From the NCBI GenBank assembly GCA_005878985.1, contig VBMA01000008.1, positions 1 through 39,893 on the forward strand: 39,893 nt of DNA, read 5' to 3'. A model generated the notes under the pieces. The model saw only the letters and a list, made by a program, of their open reading frames with translations, did not search any database and had not been told where the DNA came from. The DNA is from Methanobacteriota archaeon (GTDB lineage Archaea > Thermoplasmatota > Thermoplasmata > RBG-16-68-12). Below, in pieces: positions 15,913-23,736 of this stretch. How positions within the stretch are numbered: position 1 is the stretch's first letter; every line of letters starts with the position of its first letter. The translations under genes were made by a program, and so were the position numbers.

Positions 15913-16908
15913 TTAGAACTGCACGTTCGAATTCGTATCTCCCACGCCGACCTGTACCTGGGCGTGCTGCAGGCGGAAGAAACCGAGGGCGAGCAGCGCC
16001 GAGTTGTGGATCTCGAGACGCATCGTGTACGTCTGCGTGGCCGGGTTGTAGCTCGCGGAGATCTTGTAGATCACGATCAAACCGATCTTCGCGGTATACG
16101 AGACGTCGAGCGGGGTCTGCGTGAACGTGCCGCCGAGGACGAGGGCGCTCGCCAGGGTTTGGTTGAGGAACCGGTACCAGGAGAGACCGTACTGCGAGGT
16201 GTGGTTGACCCAGATCACCGCGTTGGCGGGGAATCCCTGGTAGTCCTGCCGGTCGAAGGCGAACACCTGCGTGTTCACGACCTCCGTACTCGTCCCGGAG
16301 ACGCTGCCGGCGCCGTACAGACTGACGAGGCCGAAGGAGATGTCCAGGGTGTTGTTCGTCTTCATGACACTGAAGGTCGGCTGGGCCCGGATGACCTGGC
16401 CGTCGGATTGGTAGCGGATGACCGCGCCGTTCTCATATGCGATCTTCTGCGGGACATAGTACCGGTTCGCGACGTCCAGTACGATGGACCCGTTCGATTG
16501 CTCTTGGACATGGGTCGGGACGCCTCGGATCAGGTAGTCAAGGGACACGGTGAAGGGGCCTGCGTCGGGGAACGATTGGAGCGTGCCGAGGGTCGATGCC
16601 GCGAAAATCGGGACGCCGTCGACCCCGATGCTCACAGCGGACGAGGCCGTCACGGGGATGTAATGGGTTCCCGTGATCTGGGCGGCTTGCGCCGAAAGGA
16701 TCTGAAGGTCAATCGCCCCTTTGATCCCGCCGAACTGGCCCAGGGATCCGTTCATGTGGGACGCCTCGGAGTCCTTCATCCATACGGGCACGTACTGGTT
16801 CACGATGAGGCTGAGAAACGTGAGGAACACGAGCAGGGCCATGATCGTGCCGACGGTCGAGGCGACCCCTTCCTCGTCCCGGCGAATGTCGCGGATCAGA
16901 ATACGCAT
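15913..16908 (-). CDS. Pilin-like protein (class III signal peptide), first gene of pilus operon
   Basis: This 331-aa protein begins with a charged segment (MRILIRDIRRDEEG) followed by VASTVGTIMALLVFLTFLSL, a pilin-type signal with expected cleavage after Gly14. The rest is an extracellular domain rich in beta-strand-like stretches. It is larger than a typical major pilin and may be a minor pilin or pseudopilin dedicated to this machine. The ATG at 16908 has AGGTG about 6 nt upstream, which decides it over the longer frame from 16953. A TATA box at 16965-16974 drives the operon. Confidence 0.85.
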   Translation of the reverse strand: MRILIRDIRRDEEGVASTVGTIMALLVFLTFLSLIVNQYVPVWMKDSEASHMNGSLGQFGGIKGAIDLQILSAQAAQITGTHYIPVTASSAVSIGVDGVPIFAASTLGTLQSFPDAGPFTVSLDYLIRGVPTHVQEQSNGSIVLDVANRYYVPQKIAYENGAVIRYQSDGQVIRAQPTFSVMKTNNTLDISFGLVSLYGAGSVSGTSTEVVNTQVFAFDRQDYQGFPANAVIWVNHTSQYGLSWYRFLNQTLASALVLGGTFTQTPLDVSYTAKIGLIVIYKISASYNPATQTYTMRLEIHNSALLALGFFRLQHAQVQVGVGDTNSNVQF

Positions 16909-16964
16909 GAAGGCACCTGAGGAGTATTCCTCGTAGACATTCCATCGGCCCATCCTGGATGACG

Positions 16965-16974
16965 CTATTTATAG
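16965..16974 (-). promoter_or_regulatory. TATA box of the pilus operon
   Basis: CTATAAATAG on the minus strand lies 57-66 nt before the pilin ATG. It leaves a leader that includes the AGGTG ribosome-binding site. No other promoter-like AT-rich gap is seen within the operon, whose genes are at most 11 nt apart. Confidence 0.65.
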
Positions 16975-17082
16975 GTGTCGCGCTGAAAATCTGACCTTGA
17001 GAATGAGTTGATTTTCTCCATGTGAGAGGGACCATTTTCGGTCCGCGATTTCGACGCTGATTTTGGCCCGGTTTCGGAACGC

Positions 17083-18498
17083 CTATCGCGGTCGTTTCGG
17101 CGCCCGCTTCGCGGCCGCGTAGAGGAGCGTCGCTTCGCCGGCCATGAACCGCTTCATCCCGTCGATCGACGCGTATTCGTTCGGCGCGTGGGCCCGGGAT
17201 CCATGGCCCAGGCCCATCGACACCCATGGCAGCTTGAGATATTCGTCGAAGGCGAAGGCGGGCATCGTGCCGCCGCTCGAAGGCCAGACCTCCGGCTGCT
17301 TTCCGTTCGCCTCGACCGCCTCGATCGCGGCCTTCGCGATCCACGAACCGGGGTCGGTCTTCGCGGGGCCGTACGGACCGTGCACCTCGATCCGGAGGTC
17401 GTCATACCCGCGCTTCTTCAGGTGGGCGCGCAGTTTTCGCAGCGTCCCTTCGACGGTCATGTCCTTGACCAGTCGGATGTCGATCTTCGCGTACGCCTCG
17501 TGCGGCAGCACCGTCTTCGTGCCGCCGTGTTCGATGTACCCGGAGTAGATGCCGCAGATGTTCACGGTCGGCTCGAACAGGTACTTCAGGAGGAGCTGGT
17601 CCTTGGGCAGATCGAACTTGAACTTCGCCGTCCGCTCCTCCTGCAGCCAGGCGGACGGGTCGAACGTCTTCGCGAGGGTCTTCACCATCGCGGAATCTTG
17701 CTTCGTCGGCGGGACGATGTCGTCCCAGATTCCATCGATGGCCGGACGCTGGTCCTCGTCGACCAAGGTGGTGAGCGCCTGCAGCAAGCGCCAGACCGGG
17801 GAGCCGATCCAGACCGCGTTTGAGCTGTGGATTTCGCTGTCCATCGGACCGCCGGCCTGCGGGTTGCCGCGGGACCAGACCGTCAGGTAGAGGCACCCCT
17901 TCACGCCGAGGTAGATCGTCGGCACGCCACGCAGGTCCTCCGAGTAGTCGTTCGCGATCGCCGCGTCCGCCTTCAGCTCCCGGCGGTGCGTCCGGATGTA
18001 CGCGATGAAATTCGCGCTGCTGATCTCTTCCTCGCCCTCCGCGAGGATCTTCAGGTTCACCGGCATCTCGTCGACGTCGCGGATCGTCTTCCAGGTGAAG
18101 AGGTGGTTCGCGAGGGCGCCCTTCGAGTTCGTCGAGCCCCGGCCGATGATCGCCCGGCCGACGCCGGGCACGTCGCGGATCTCCGCGGCGAAGGGCGGGG
18201 CCTGCCACGCGTTCAGGTCCCCGACCGGCTGAACGTCGTACATCTCGTACACGATCAGCGTGACGGGCGCGCCCACGTCCAGCTCGCCGATGACGAGCGG
18301 ATGACCACCCTTCGCCCAGGTGCGGGTCTTACAGCCGATGTCCGCCATCATCTGCCGGACGAGCTCCGAGCACTCCCGGATCCCTTCGCCGGTCGCGCTC
18401 ACGGACGGCTGACGCAGCAGACGGCGCGTGTACTCGATGGCGTCCGGGAACCGCGCGTCGAGTGCCCGGCCGACCTCCGGCGGCGCGAATCCGGCCAT
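17083..18498 (-). CDS. M20-family metallohydrolase-like protein with altered metal ligands
   Basis: This 471-aa protein has the M20/M28 amidohydrolase-peptidase layout, including a catalytic domain and a dimerisation insert. The family motif normally GHYDVQP reads YEMYDVQP (84-91): the metal-binding His is Met86, while Asp88 is kept. The bridging Asp of the GRG-x2-D motif is Asn124 (GRGSTNSKG). EGEEEI (154-159), Asp184 and His437 (AHAPNEY) are intact. Either metal binding differs (perhaps one site only) or the protein belongs to a subgroup with another chemistry. The ATG at 18498 is 24-29 nt from a CTTATG element on the minus strand, which supports a leaderless start. It is divergent from the amidohydrolase gene. 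The substrate is unknown. Confidence 0.85.
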   Translation of the reverse strand: MAGFAPPEVGRALDARFPDAIEYTRRLLRQPSVSATGEGIRECSELVRQMMADIGCKTRTWAKGGHPLVIGELDVGAPVTLIVYEMYDVQPVGDLNAWQAPPFAAEIRDVPGVGRAIIGRGSTNSKGALANHLFTWKTIRDVDEMPVNLKILAEGEEEISSANFIAYIRTHRRELKADAAIANDYSEDLRGVPTIYLGVKGCLYLTVWSRGNPQAGGPMDSEIHSSNAVWIGSPVWRLLQALTTLVDEDQRPAIDGIWDDIVPPTKQDSAMVKTLAKTFDPSAWLQEERTAKFKFDLPKDQLLLKYLFEPTVNICGIYSGYIEHGGTKTVLPHEAYAKIDIRLVKDMTVEGTLRKLRAHLKKRGYDDLRIEVHGPYGPAKTDPGSWIAKAAIEAVEANGKQPEVWPSSGGTMPAFAFDEYLKLPWVSMGLGHGSRAHAPNEYASIDGMKRFMAGEATLLYAAAKRAPKRPR

Positions 18499-18521
18499 CG
18501 TCGCGGGAACGGGGACGGACC

Positions 18522-18527
18522 CATAAG
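18522..18527 (-). promoter_or_regulatory. CTTATG promoter element for M20-like gene
   Basis: The element is CTTATG on the minus strand, 24-29 nt upstream of the ATG at 18498. The same AT-rich patch could also serve the divergent amidohydrolase gene. Confidence 0.5.
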
Positions 18528-18585
18528 GTTCTCGGTGTCGCGCATCGCCGCTACGTTCTTGGGCGGGGCTGCGATTGCGAATCCG

Positions 18586-19827
18586 ATGCTGCGAATCGAA
18601 GCGGACGTCCTGATCCCGGGACGCGGAGACCCGATCCGGAACGCCGCGTTGATCGTCGACGGTCCGACGATCGCGTATGCCGGTCCAATCGAAGGCGCGC
18701 CCTCGGCGGCCGGCGCGACCGTCGTGAACGTACCCGCGCTCATGCCGGGAATGTGGGACGTCCACGGACACTTCATGGGGATCCGCACACTCAACGTCGA
18801 AGAGATCACCCGCACGCCTCTCGCCGTGCTCGCGGCTCGAGCGACGAAAGATGCGGAGGTCGCGGTCTCGGCGGGCTTCACGAGCATCCGGGAGCTGTGC
18901 GGACTCGGCGTCCACCTGGCCCGGGCCGTCGCGGAAGGGACCGTCCATGGGCCGCGCATCTACGGAGCCGGCGGAGCGTTGAGCCAGACCGGAGGTCACG
19001 GAGACCTTCATGCGTTCCCGCTCGATTTCATCCACGACGTGTTGCGCCGCACCGGTTTCTCGTACCTCTGCGACGGCGTGCCGGAGTGCCTGAAAGGCGT
19101 CCGGATGCAGCTCCGGATCGGAGCGAGGGTGATCAAGGTCCTCGCGTCGGGCGGTGTCGCGAGCGAACTGGACCATCCGGTCCATGCGCAGTTCTCGCGC
19201 GAGGAGCTCGAGGCGATCGTCGGGGAGGCGGCCCGCGCGGAGCGAGTCGTCGCCGCCCACTGCCACGGAAAACCCGGCATCGTCGCCGCGCTCCGAGCCG
19301 GTTGCCGGACGATCGAGCACGGGACGTTCCTCGATGAAGAAGCTGCGGACCTGATGCTCGCCCGCGATGCGATCCTCGTGCCAACCCGGTTCATCATCGA
19401 CCGCCTCGTTCGCGTCGGGAAGGAAGGCGGGATCGCCGAGTACGCGTACCGCAAGGCGGTGGCGATCAACGAGCAACATCAGAAGGCATTGCGGATGGCG
19501 ATTCGCAAGGGCGTGCGGATGGCGACGGGATCCGACATCTTCACGTCCGCCGGTGGACCGGCCGGATGGGGGCTCAACGGCCACGAGGTGGGCCATCTCG
19601 TCGAGGCCGGAATGAAACCGCTTCAGGCCATCGAAGCCGCGACGGCGACGGGGCCGCTTACCCTGGGCCCACAGGCCCCGAAAAGCGGACAACTCCAGGC
19701 CGGATACGACGCGGACTTCCTCGCGCTTGCAAAAAATCCGCTCGACCGGATCGGTGTGCTTGCCGAGCCCGAGCACATCCGCAAAGTGTGGATGGGCGGC
19801 GAACTCGTGAAAGATTTGCCGATTTGA
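18586..19827 (+). CDS. Amidohydrolase (imidazolonepropionase/prolidase-like)
   Basis: This 413-aa metal-dependent hydrolase has the amidohydrolase fold. The metal ligands are all visible: His60 and His62 (DVHGHF), Lys184 (IKVLASGG, probably carboxylated and bridging), His225/His227 (AAHCHGK), His245 (IEHGTF) and Asp317 (ATGSDI). The N-terminal MLRIEADVLIPGRGDPI and C-terminal GYDADFLAL stretches form the small beta-sandwich domain typical of the family. Proteins of this subgroup hydrolyse cyclic amides, or dipeptides with C-terminal Arg/Lys; the exact substrate is not readable. An in-frame GTG at 18535 would add 17 residues. Its position beside the M20-like gene suggests peptide or amino-acid salvage. 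Confidence 0.88.
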   Translation: MLRIEADVLIPGRGDPIRNAALIVDGPTIAYAGPIEGAPSAAGATVVNVPALMPGMWDVHGHFMGIRTLNVEEITRTPLAVLAARATKDAEVAVSAGFTSIRELCGLGVHLARAVAEGTVHGPRIYGAGGALSQTGGHGDLHAFPLDFIHDVLRRTGFSYLCDGVPECLKGVRMQLRIGARVIKVLASGGVASELDHPVHAQFSREELEAIVGEAARAERVVAAHCHGKPGIVAALRAGCRTIEHGTFLDEEAADLMLARDAILVPTRFIIDRLVRVGKEGGIAEYAYRKAVAINEQHQKALRMAIRKGVRMATGSDIFTSAGGPAGWGLNGHEVGHLVEAGMKPLQAIEAATATGPLTLGPQAPKSGQLQAGYDADFLALAKNPLDRIGVLAEPEHIRKVWMGGELVKDLPI

Positions 19828-19886
19828 ACCGAGCGGCATCGCACGCCCAAAAACTATTTCTCCCGTCCGGCGTTCGGACGCTTCGC

Positions 19887-19960
19887 GCCGCGGTAACTCA
19901 GTTTGGGAGAGTGCGAGACTGAAGATCTCGAAGTCGCCGGTTCGAGCCCGGCCCGCGGCA
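19887..19960 (+). tRNA. tRNA-Phe (GAA)
   Basis: A complete cloverleaf without intron: acceptor GCCGCGG pairs with CCGCGGC, the D stem is ACTC/GAGT, the anticodon stem is CGAGA/TCTCG with loop CTGAAGA (anticodon GAA), and the T stem is GCCGG/CCGGC with loop TTCGAGC. The discriminator is A. No CCA is encoded. An AT-rich AACTATTT at 19852-19859 lies at promoter distance. Confidence 0.95.
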
Positions 19961-19973
19961 GTTCCTCCGATGA

Positions 19974-20936
19974 TTAGGCCTCGCGACCGGCCCTCTTGAG
20001 GACGGTGAGGGCCGTCGTCGTGATCCATCGGCTCGGGCGCCCCGGGACTTCCAGCCCGAGCGGGTAGAACGGCCCGCGGAACTGATATGCGGGATCCTCC
20101 GTGTCCGGGTGGAGAGCGTCCATGTTCCAGCGCCCGTCCCGGTTCCGCCTGGCCTCGAGGCGGTCCAGGGCGGGTCCCATCCGCGGGTCATTGCCGTACC
20201 CCAGGGACGTGAGCACGTCGAGGCCGACGAGGATGTCGTAATAGTAGTGGACCGGATAGTGGAGCCGAAACCAGGGACGGTATGGGGTGGGCCCTTCGCG
20301 GAACAGACGGCGCTGGAGGTAGAACTCCGCGCCTCGCTCGATGGCCCGGAGGACCGGAGGCGTCCTCGTTTCGGGAGGGAGCGCGGCAAAACCGGCGAGG
20401 GCTTCCCAGCAGTCCAGCGTCCCGGTGCGGGAGCGGAAGCAGTGCCACCCGCCGTCCTTCTTCTGGTGGCGGACGAGCCAGTCGATCGCGGCCCCGGTCC
20501 GAGGATCCTTCCGGTAGCCGAAGCGAGCGAGCATCCGGAGCGCGTTCCCCGTGAAGCACACCTCGCTGCCGCGGCCACCGAGGTCGCCCGATGGGCCCGA
20601 GAACCGACGGAGGAAGAGGCTCGTCGCTTTCGCGACCCGGGGCGTCTTTTTCGTGAGGCCCAGGTCGGCGAGGACGAGCAGCCGCCAGTTCGTCGCGACG
20701 TACTTCGGGCGGTACAACTCGGAGGCGGAGCTGCCGGGCGTCACCCACTGGCCTTCCGGATGCTGGCCTCGGAGGAGTTGCGCGGCCCATCCCTTCCGTC
20801 CGATGGCTCGTTGGGCACGGACGACGTCGGGATCGTCCGCGGGACGATCGAGGAGCTCCCGCAGGACGCGGAACCGGACGCTCGGATCCGAGTCGGTCTC
20901 CAGGAGCCAATTCCGGAGTCCGCGGCGGATGGTCAT
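19974..20936 (-). CDS. Terpenoid-cyclase/prenyltransferase-fold protein
   Basis: This 320-aa protein is probably an alpha/alpha-toroid. Repeats of the squalene-cyclase/prenyltransferase type are visible, for example WLVRHQKKDGGWHCF and LEARRNRDGRWNM, each with a Gly-Gly-Trp or Gly-Arg-Trp turn, along with FTGNALRMLARFGY. It is shorter than real squalene cyclases (about 600 aa) and lacks an obvious DxDD acid motif, so it is likely a related enzyme of unknown reaction. The ATG at 20936 opens the frame, and the gene ends 13 nt after the tRNA-Phe gene, convergent with it. Confidence 0.75.
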   Translation of the reverse strand: MTIRRGLRNWLLETDSDPSVRFRVLRELLDRPADDPDVVRAQRAIGRKGWAAQLLRGQHPEGQWVTPGSSASELYRPKYVATNWRLLVLADLGLTKKTPRVAKATSLFLRRFSGPSGDLGGRGSEVCFTGNALRMLARFGYRKDPRTGAAIDWLVRHQKKDGGWHCFRSRTGTLDCWEALAGFAALPPETRTPPVLRAIERGAEFYLQRRLFREGPTPYRPWFRLHYPVHYYYDILVGLDVLTSLGYGNDPRMGPALDRLEARRNRDGRWNMDALHPDTEDPAYQFRGPFYPLGLEVPGRPSRWITTTALTVLKRAGREA

Positions 20937-21012
20937 TCTCGAGGCGGAACCCGACCCGCGTATTTATTTCCGGCCCCTTGGAGAGGGACTTCACGACCGG
21001 GTGCGATAGAAT

Positions 21013-21018
21013 CTTATG
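21013..21018 (+). promoter_or_regulatory. CTTATG promoter element for tRNA-Tyr
   Basis: CTTATG lies 24-29 nt before the first base of tRNA-Tyr, exactly the spacing seen at 9349 and 18522. Confidence 0.5.
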
Positions 21019-21041
21019 GGCCGAGCCATTTGGACGGTTGT

Positions 21042-21168
21042 CCCGCCTTAGCTCAGCCTGGTCAGAGCGGGTGACTGTAGAGTGCTCCCGTGCACCCTTC
21101 GTGCGCGGTGCCCGCTGCCATCATCAGGCCCCCGGTTCAAATCCGGCCGGTCGTGCGACAGGGCGGGC
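21042..21168 (+). tRNA. tRNA-Tyr (GTA) with intron and an extra 3' insertion
   Basis: The acceptor is CCCGCCT (21042-21048), the D stem GCTC/GAGC, the anticodon stem GGTGA/TCATC with loop CTGTAGA, anticodon GTA at 21077-21079. An intron of about 39 nt (about 21081-21119) sits at the canonical position after base 37. The T arm is CCCGG-TTCAAAT-CCGGC (21131-21147), with a C-C mismatch at its base. The only 3' strand that pairs with the acceptor is GGGCGGG at 21161-21167, so 13 nt (21148-21160) are left over between the T arm and the acceptor. They could be a second, non-canonical intron, or a sign of degeneration. The discriminator would be C rather than A. Confidence 0.75.
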
Positions 21169-21783
21169 CTACGTGCGAGGGGCCGCCTCGTATTCGCTGG
21201 TCTGGCCCGCTCCTTCCGTCACCGCGACGGCATGCTTCGGCGGGGCTGTGGTCCACCCCTCGGCCAGCCTCAGATACAAGAACACCGGCTCGCCGAGGCG
21301 GGCGATGACGGTCCCTTTGTGCGTCAGGCTATACCGGGCCGAGTCCGGGTCATCGAACGAATGCCCTCGCTCAACCAGCCCGGCCATTTCGAGCACCCGG
21401 AGCCTCCGGACCATTTCAGGCTTCGTGAAGTCCCCCAGGATCGTGGCGAGCTCGTTCGCGCCGACGGCTTTCTTGAGGTAGATCGTCGCCAGGATCTCGA
21501 GGAAGCGATTCCCGAACACGCGGCGCGCGATCGAGACGTTCCTCCCGATCGTCTCTTCGACCTCCATCTCGGGCACCGACCCGGTCCGGAGATAGATGTC
21601 TTGGGAGAACCGGAAGCACATTTCCGAGAGGACGGCGAACCGCTCCATGAGGTCCCGGAAGATGTGTTCGTCCTTGGGGGAGAGACGAACAGGGGAGGCC
21701 GCAGCAGGACGGGAGGGTGCCTGACCGCGAGTCACTCGCGGCTTCATGCCTAGGTGAACGACCCCAGGGTATTTGGCCGCCAT
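21169..21783 (-). CDS. Winged-helix DNA-binding protein
   Basis: This is a protein of about 204 aa. The core (ANELATILGDFTKPEMVRRLRVLEMAGLVERGHSF) is a helix-turn-helix plus wing, followed by DPDSARYSLTHKGTVIARL, the pattern of MarR/HxlR-like regulators. The N-terminal half is helical and may dimerise. Starts at 21801, 21783 and 21747 are all in frame and none has a clear ribosome-binding site; 21783 is a compromise. An inverted repeat TGTAC-N6-GTACA (21783-21798) overlaps the start region and could be its own operator. The gene ends at the base after tRNA-Tyr. Its target may be the divergent GvpD/KaiC-like genes, which is inference. Confidence 0.75.
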   Translation of the reverse strand: MAAKYPGVVHLGMKPRVTRGQAPSRPAAASPVRLSPKDEHIFRDLMERFAVLSEMCFRFSQDIYLRTGSVPEMEVEETIGRNVSIARRVFGNRFLEILATIYLKKAVGANELATILGDFTKPEMVRRLRVLEMAGLVERGHSFDDPDSARYSLTHKGTVIARLGEPVFLYLRLAEGWTTAPPKHAVAVTEGAGQTSEYEAAPRT

Positions 21784-21798
21784 GTACACACAAGTACA
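21783..21798. promoter_or_regulatory. Inverted repeat TGTAC-N6-GTACA, possible operator
   Basis: A perfect 5-nt inverted repeat with a 6-nt spacer, suited to a dimeric winged-helix regulator. It sits at the start of the winged-helix gene, where binding would block transcription or overlap translation initiation. Confidence 0.4.
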
Positions 21799-22209
21799 CA
21801 TTTCGTTTCTTGAGAGCGGGGGGAAGGGTGGTGGTCAGCGGGCCGCCTCGTCACCGGCGGCCACTCGTCTCGCGCGGCTCGCTTGACTCTCCTTGTAACG
21901 CATTCCGTGCGGTTCTATGACACCGTAGACATAGCGAACATTCCCCCCGACCGCCTTGCACGGTGCGGAGGTGAGCAACAGACAAGGTTGGAGTCGGTCC
22001 GACGGGGCGCCGACGGGCCCAACCGGCGTTGGCCACGGCGCCTCGCTTCGGAGACTCGCGTCCTTTCGTCGTTTTCGCGCGCTCGCCCGTCCACGCCTCG
22101 ATCAGCGGGGCCCTATCACCTTCTGTGAACACACTAGAACACATTGGACCACTCAGGCGTGATATACCGCAGCCTGGGTTTCCTTACATCTCTTAGTTCA
22201 GGTGAGCGG
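21799..22209. other. Divergent intergenic region
   Basis: No supported gene. It separates the winged-helix gene from the GvpD-like gene. Near the right end, two GAACACA copies occur at about 22126-22143. A TATA-like TGATATACC lies at 22160-22168, and a ribosome-binding site AGGTGAG at 22200-22206. Confidence 0.5.
22160..22168 (+). promoter_or_regulatory. TATA box for GvpD-like/KaiC-like operon
   Basis: TGATATACC lies about 42-50 nt before the ATG at 22210. A short leader then carries AGGTGA 4 nt before the start. Confidence 0.55.
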
Positions 22210-23736
22210 ATGTTAAAGCTCGAACGGGGAGCGGGTTCAGAGATGCCTTTGCCCCCTGAGTTACAGAAATTGCTGGACCGAAAGAGCCTCCTGCTCCTGG
22301 TGAAAGGCGAGACCGGCACGGGCAAGACCACGGCCGCCCTGGAGCTGATGGCGCGCCTCCGGACGTCCGGGGACACGGTCCACATCTCGACCCGATCGTA
22401 TCCGGACAAGCTCGTCTTCCAACACGCCCTGTTCTCGAAGCTTGCGGCCCAGAAGAACATCCACTTCTTCTCGACGCTCGAATTCGACCCGACCCAGTTC
22501 GTCGTGGCGCACAACGTCGTCTCGGGGCTCCTCCGGCTCCTGTCGTCGATGGACAATCCGCTCGTCGTGTTGGACTCCTGGGAAGGCATCGCGGACTACG
22601 TGCCTCCGGAAGCGCGAATGAAAGTCGAACAGTCGTTGATGGCCGTCCTCGAGGGCACCGGCGCGCGCATGGTCCTCGTCAGCGAGCATCCGGAGACGAA
22701 CAGCACGTTGGACCAACTCGCCGAGGCGATCCTCGTCCTGCACCAGCGGGTCATCGACGACCGGCGGGTGCGCGAACTCGAATTTCGCAAGCTGAGGGGC
22801 GTGCCGATCCGACAGGAACGGTATCTGTTCACGCTAGCCGGAGGCCGCCTCCGATACCTCGAGCCGTTCGCGTTCACGCTGCCCGAGCGGACCTCCATGT
22901 TCCGGCCGTTGGAGAACACCTCGACCCACATGTCCACCGGGAGCCGCGATATCGATGCGCTCCTCGGCGGCGGCGTGCCGCGGGGCTCGACCGTCCTCCT
23001 GGAGATCCGCGGAGATGTGCCGTTCGAAGGTCAGATCTACGTACCGCTCACGGCCCTGTTGAACTTCTTGGCGACGAACAACGCGGTCATGGCGTTCCCG
23101 TACAGCGATTACGACCCCACGCGGGCCCGTCTGTTCGCGACCCAGTTCATGCCGGAAGACGTGTACAACGCGAACATGCGCGTCTTCACGACGGACAAGG
23201 TCGATGACCCGGTGGCGATCAAGTTCTCCCTGAATCCGACCGAGGACTTCGACAAGTGGCTCGGGACGTACAGCGCGTACAAGGCAGAAGGAAAGACGAT
23301 CTGGATGCTCATGGCCCTCGACACCGTCGAGAATTTCTACGGACAAGGCGTGATGAACTTCCTCGCGACGGTCGCATCGCGGGCCGCGGTGAACAAGGAC
23401 ATCCAGTCCATCGTAGCCCGGCCCAACCTGCAGCTGACGCAGAAGGTCGCGAACATCTCGCAAATCCACCTCGTGCTCAGTCAGCGCTGGGGCACGTTGA
23501 TCCTGTACGGCGTCAAGCCGCGGACCGGATTCTACGCGCTCCAGTTCACGTTTGGCCACGGGTATCCCGAGTTCGAGCTGATTCCCCTGGAGGACATCTC
23601 GTTGAGCGCGGAGGCGGGTCCGGAGAAAGAGCGGCCCCCGTCCGTGACGTTCCCGGAGCGTCGCCACGAGGTCCGGGCGGATTTCTTCGAGGCCGTCATG
23701 AACTCCCTGACTCGGTCGAAGAAGGGGGCCGCATGA
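22210..23736 (+). CDS. GvpD-like / KaiC-superfamily dual P-loop protein
   Basis: This 508-aa RecA-superfamily protein has two domains. The first carries Walker A GETGTGKTT (33-41) and Walker B PLVVLDS (117-123). The second begins near STHMSTGSRDIDALLGGGVPRG, typical of KaiC entry, but its P-loop position reads EIRGDVPFEGQIYV and lacks GKT, so it probably does not hydrolyse ATP. The first domain resembles GvpD, known in haloarchaea as a regulator of gas-vesicle genes; no gas-vesicle structural gene is nearby, so a general signalling role is more likely. The start at 22210 is set by AGGTGA just upstream. Its stop overlaps the start of the KaiC-like gene, so the two products are probably made together. 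Confidence 0.82.
   Translation: MLKLERGAGSEMPLPPELQKLLDRKSLLLLVKGETGTGKTTAALELMARLRTSGDTVHISTRSYPDKLVFQHALFSKLAAQKNIHFFSTLEFDPTQFVVAHNVVSGLLRLLSSMDNPLVVLDSWEGIADYVPPEARMKVEQSLMAVLEGTGARMVLVSEHPETNSTLDQLAEAILVLHQRVIDDRRVRELEFRKLRGVPIRQERYLFTLAGGRLRYLEPFAFTLPERTSMFRPLENTSTHMSTGSRDIDALLGGGVPRGSTVLLEIRGDVPFEGQIYVPLTALLNFLATNNAVMAFPYSDYDPTRARLFATQFMPEDVYNANMRVFTTDKVDDPVAIKFSLNPTEDFDKWLGTYSAYKAEGKTIWMLMALDTVENFYGQGVMNFLATVASRAAVNKDIQSIVARPNLQLTQKVANISQIHLVLSQRWGTLILYGVKPRTGFYALQFTFGHGYPEFELIPLEDISLSAEAGPEKERPPSVTFPERRHEVRADFFEAVMNSLTRSKKGAA

Noticed and set aside
10509-16908. Archaellum operon
   Set aside because: No archaellin cluster or ArlC-G-like genes are seen, and two ATPases with two platform proteins fit a pilus/Tad-like system better.
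18499-20028. A 981-aa minus-strand protein extending the M20-like gene
   Set aside because: The extension lies antisense to the amidohydrolase and tRNA-Phe genes and has no recognisable features. The ATG at 18498 begins the conserved domain and fits the promoter.
22210-23736. Evidence for gas vesicles
   Set aside because: Only the GvpD-like similarity exists. No gvpA or other structural gene is present.
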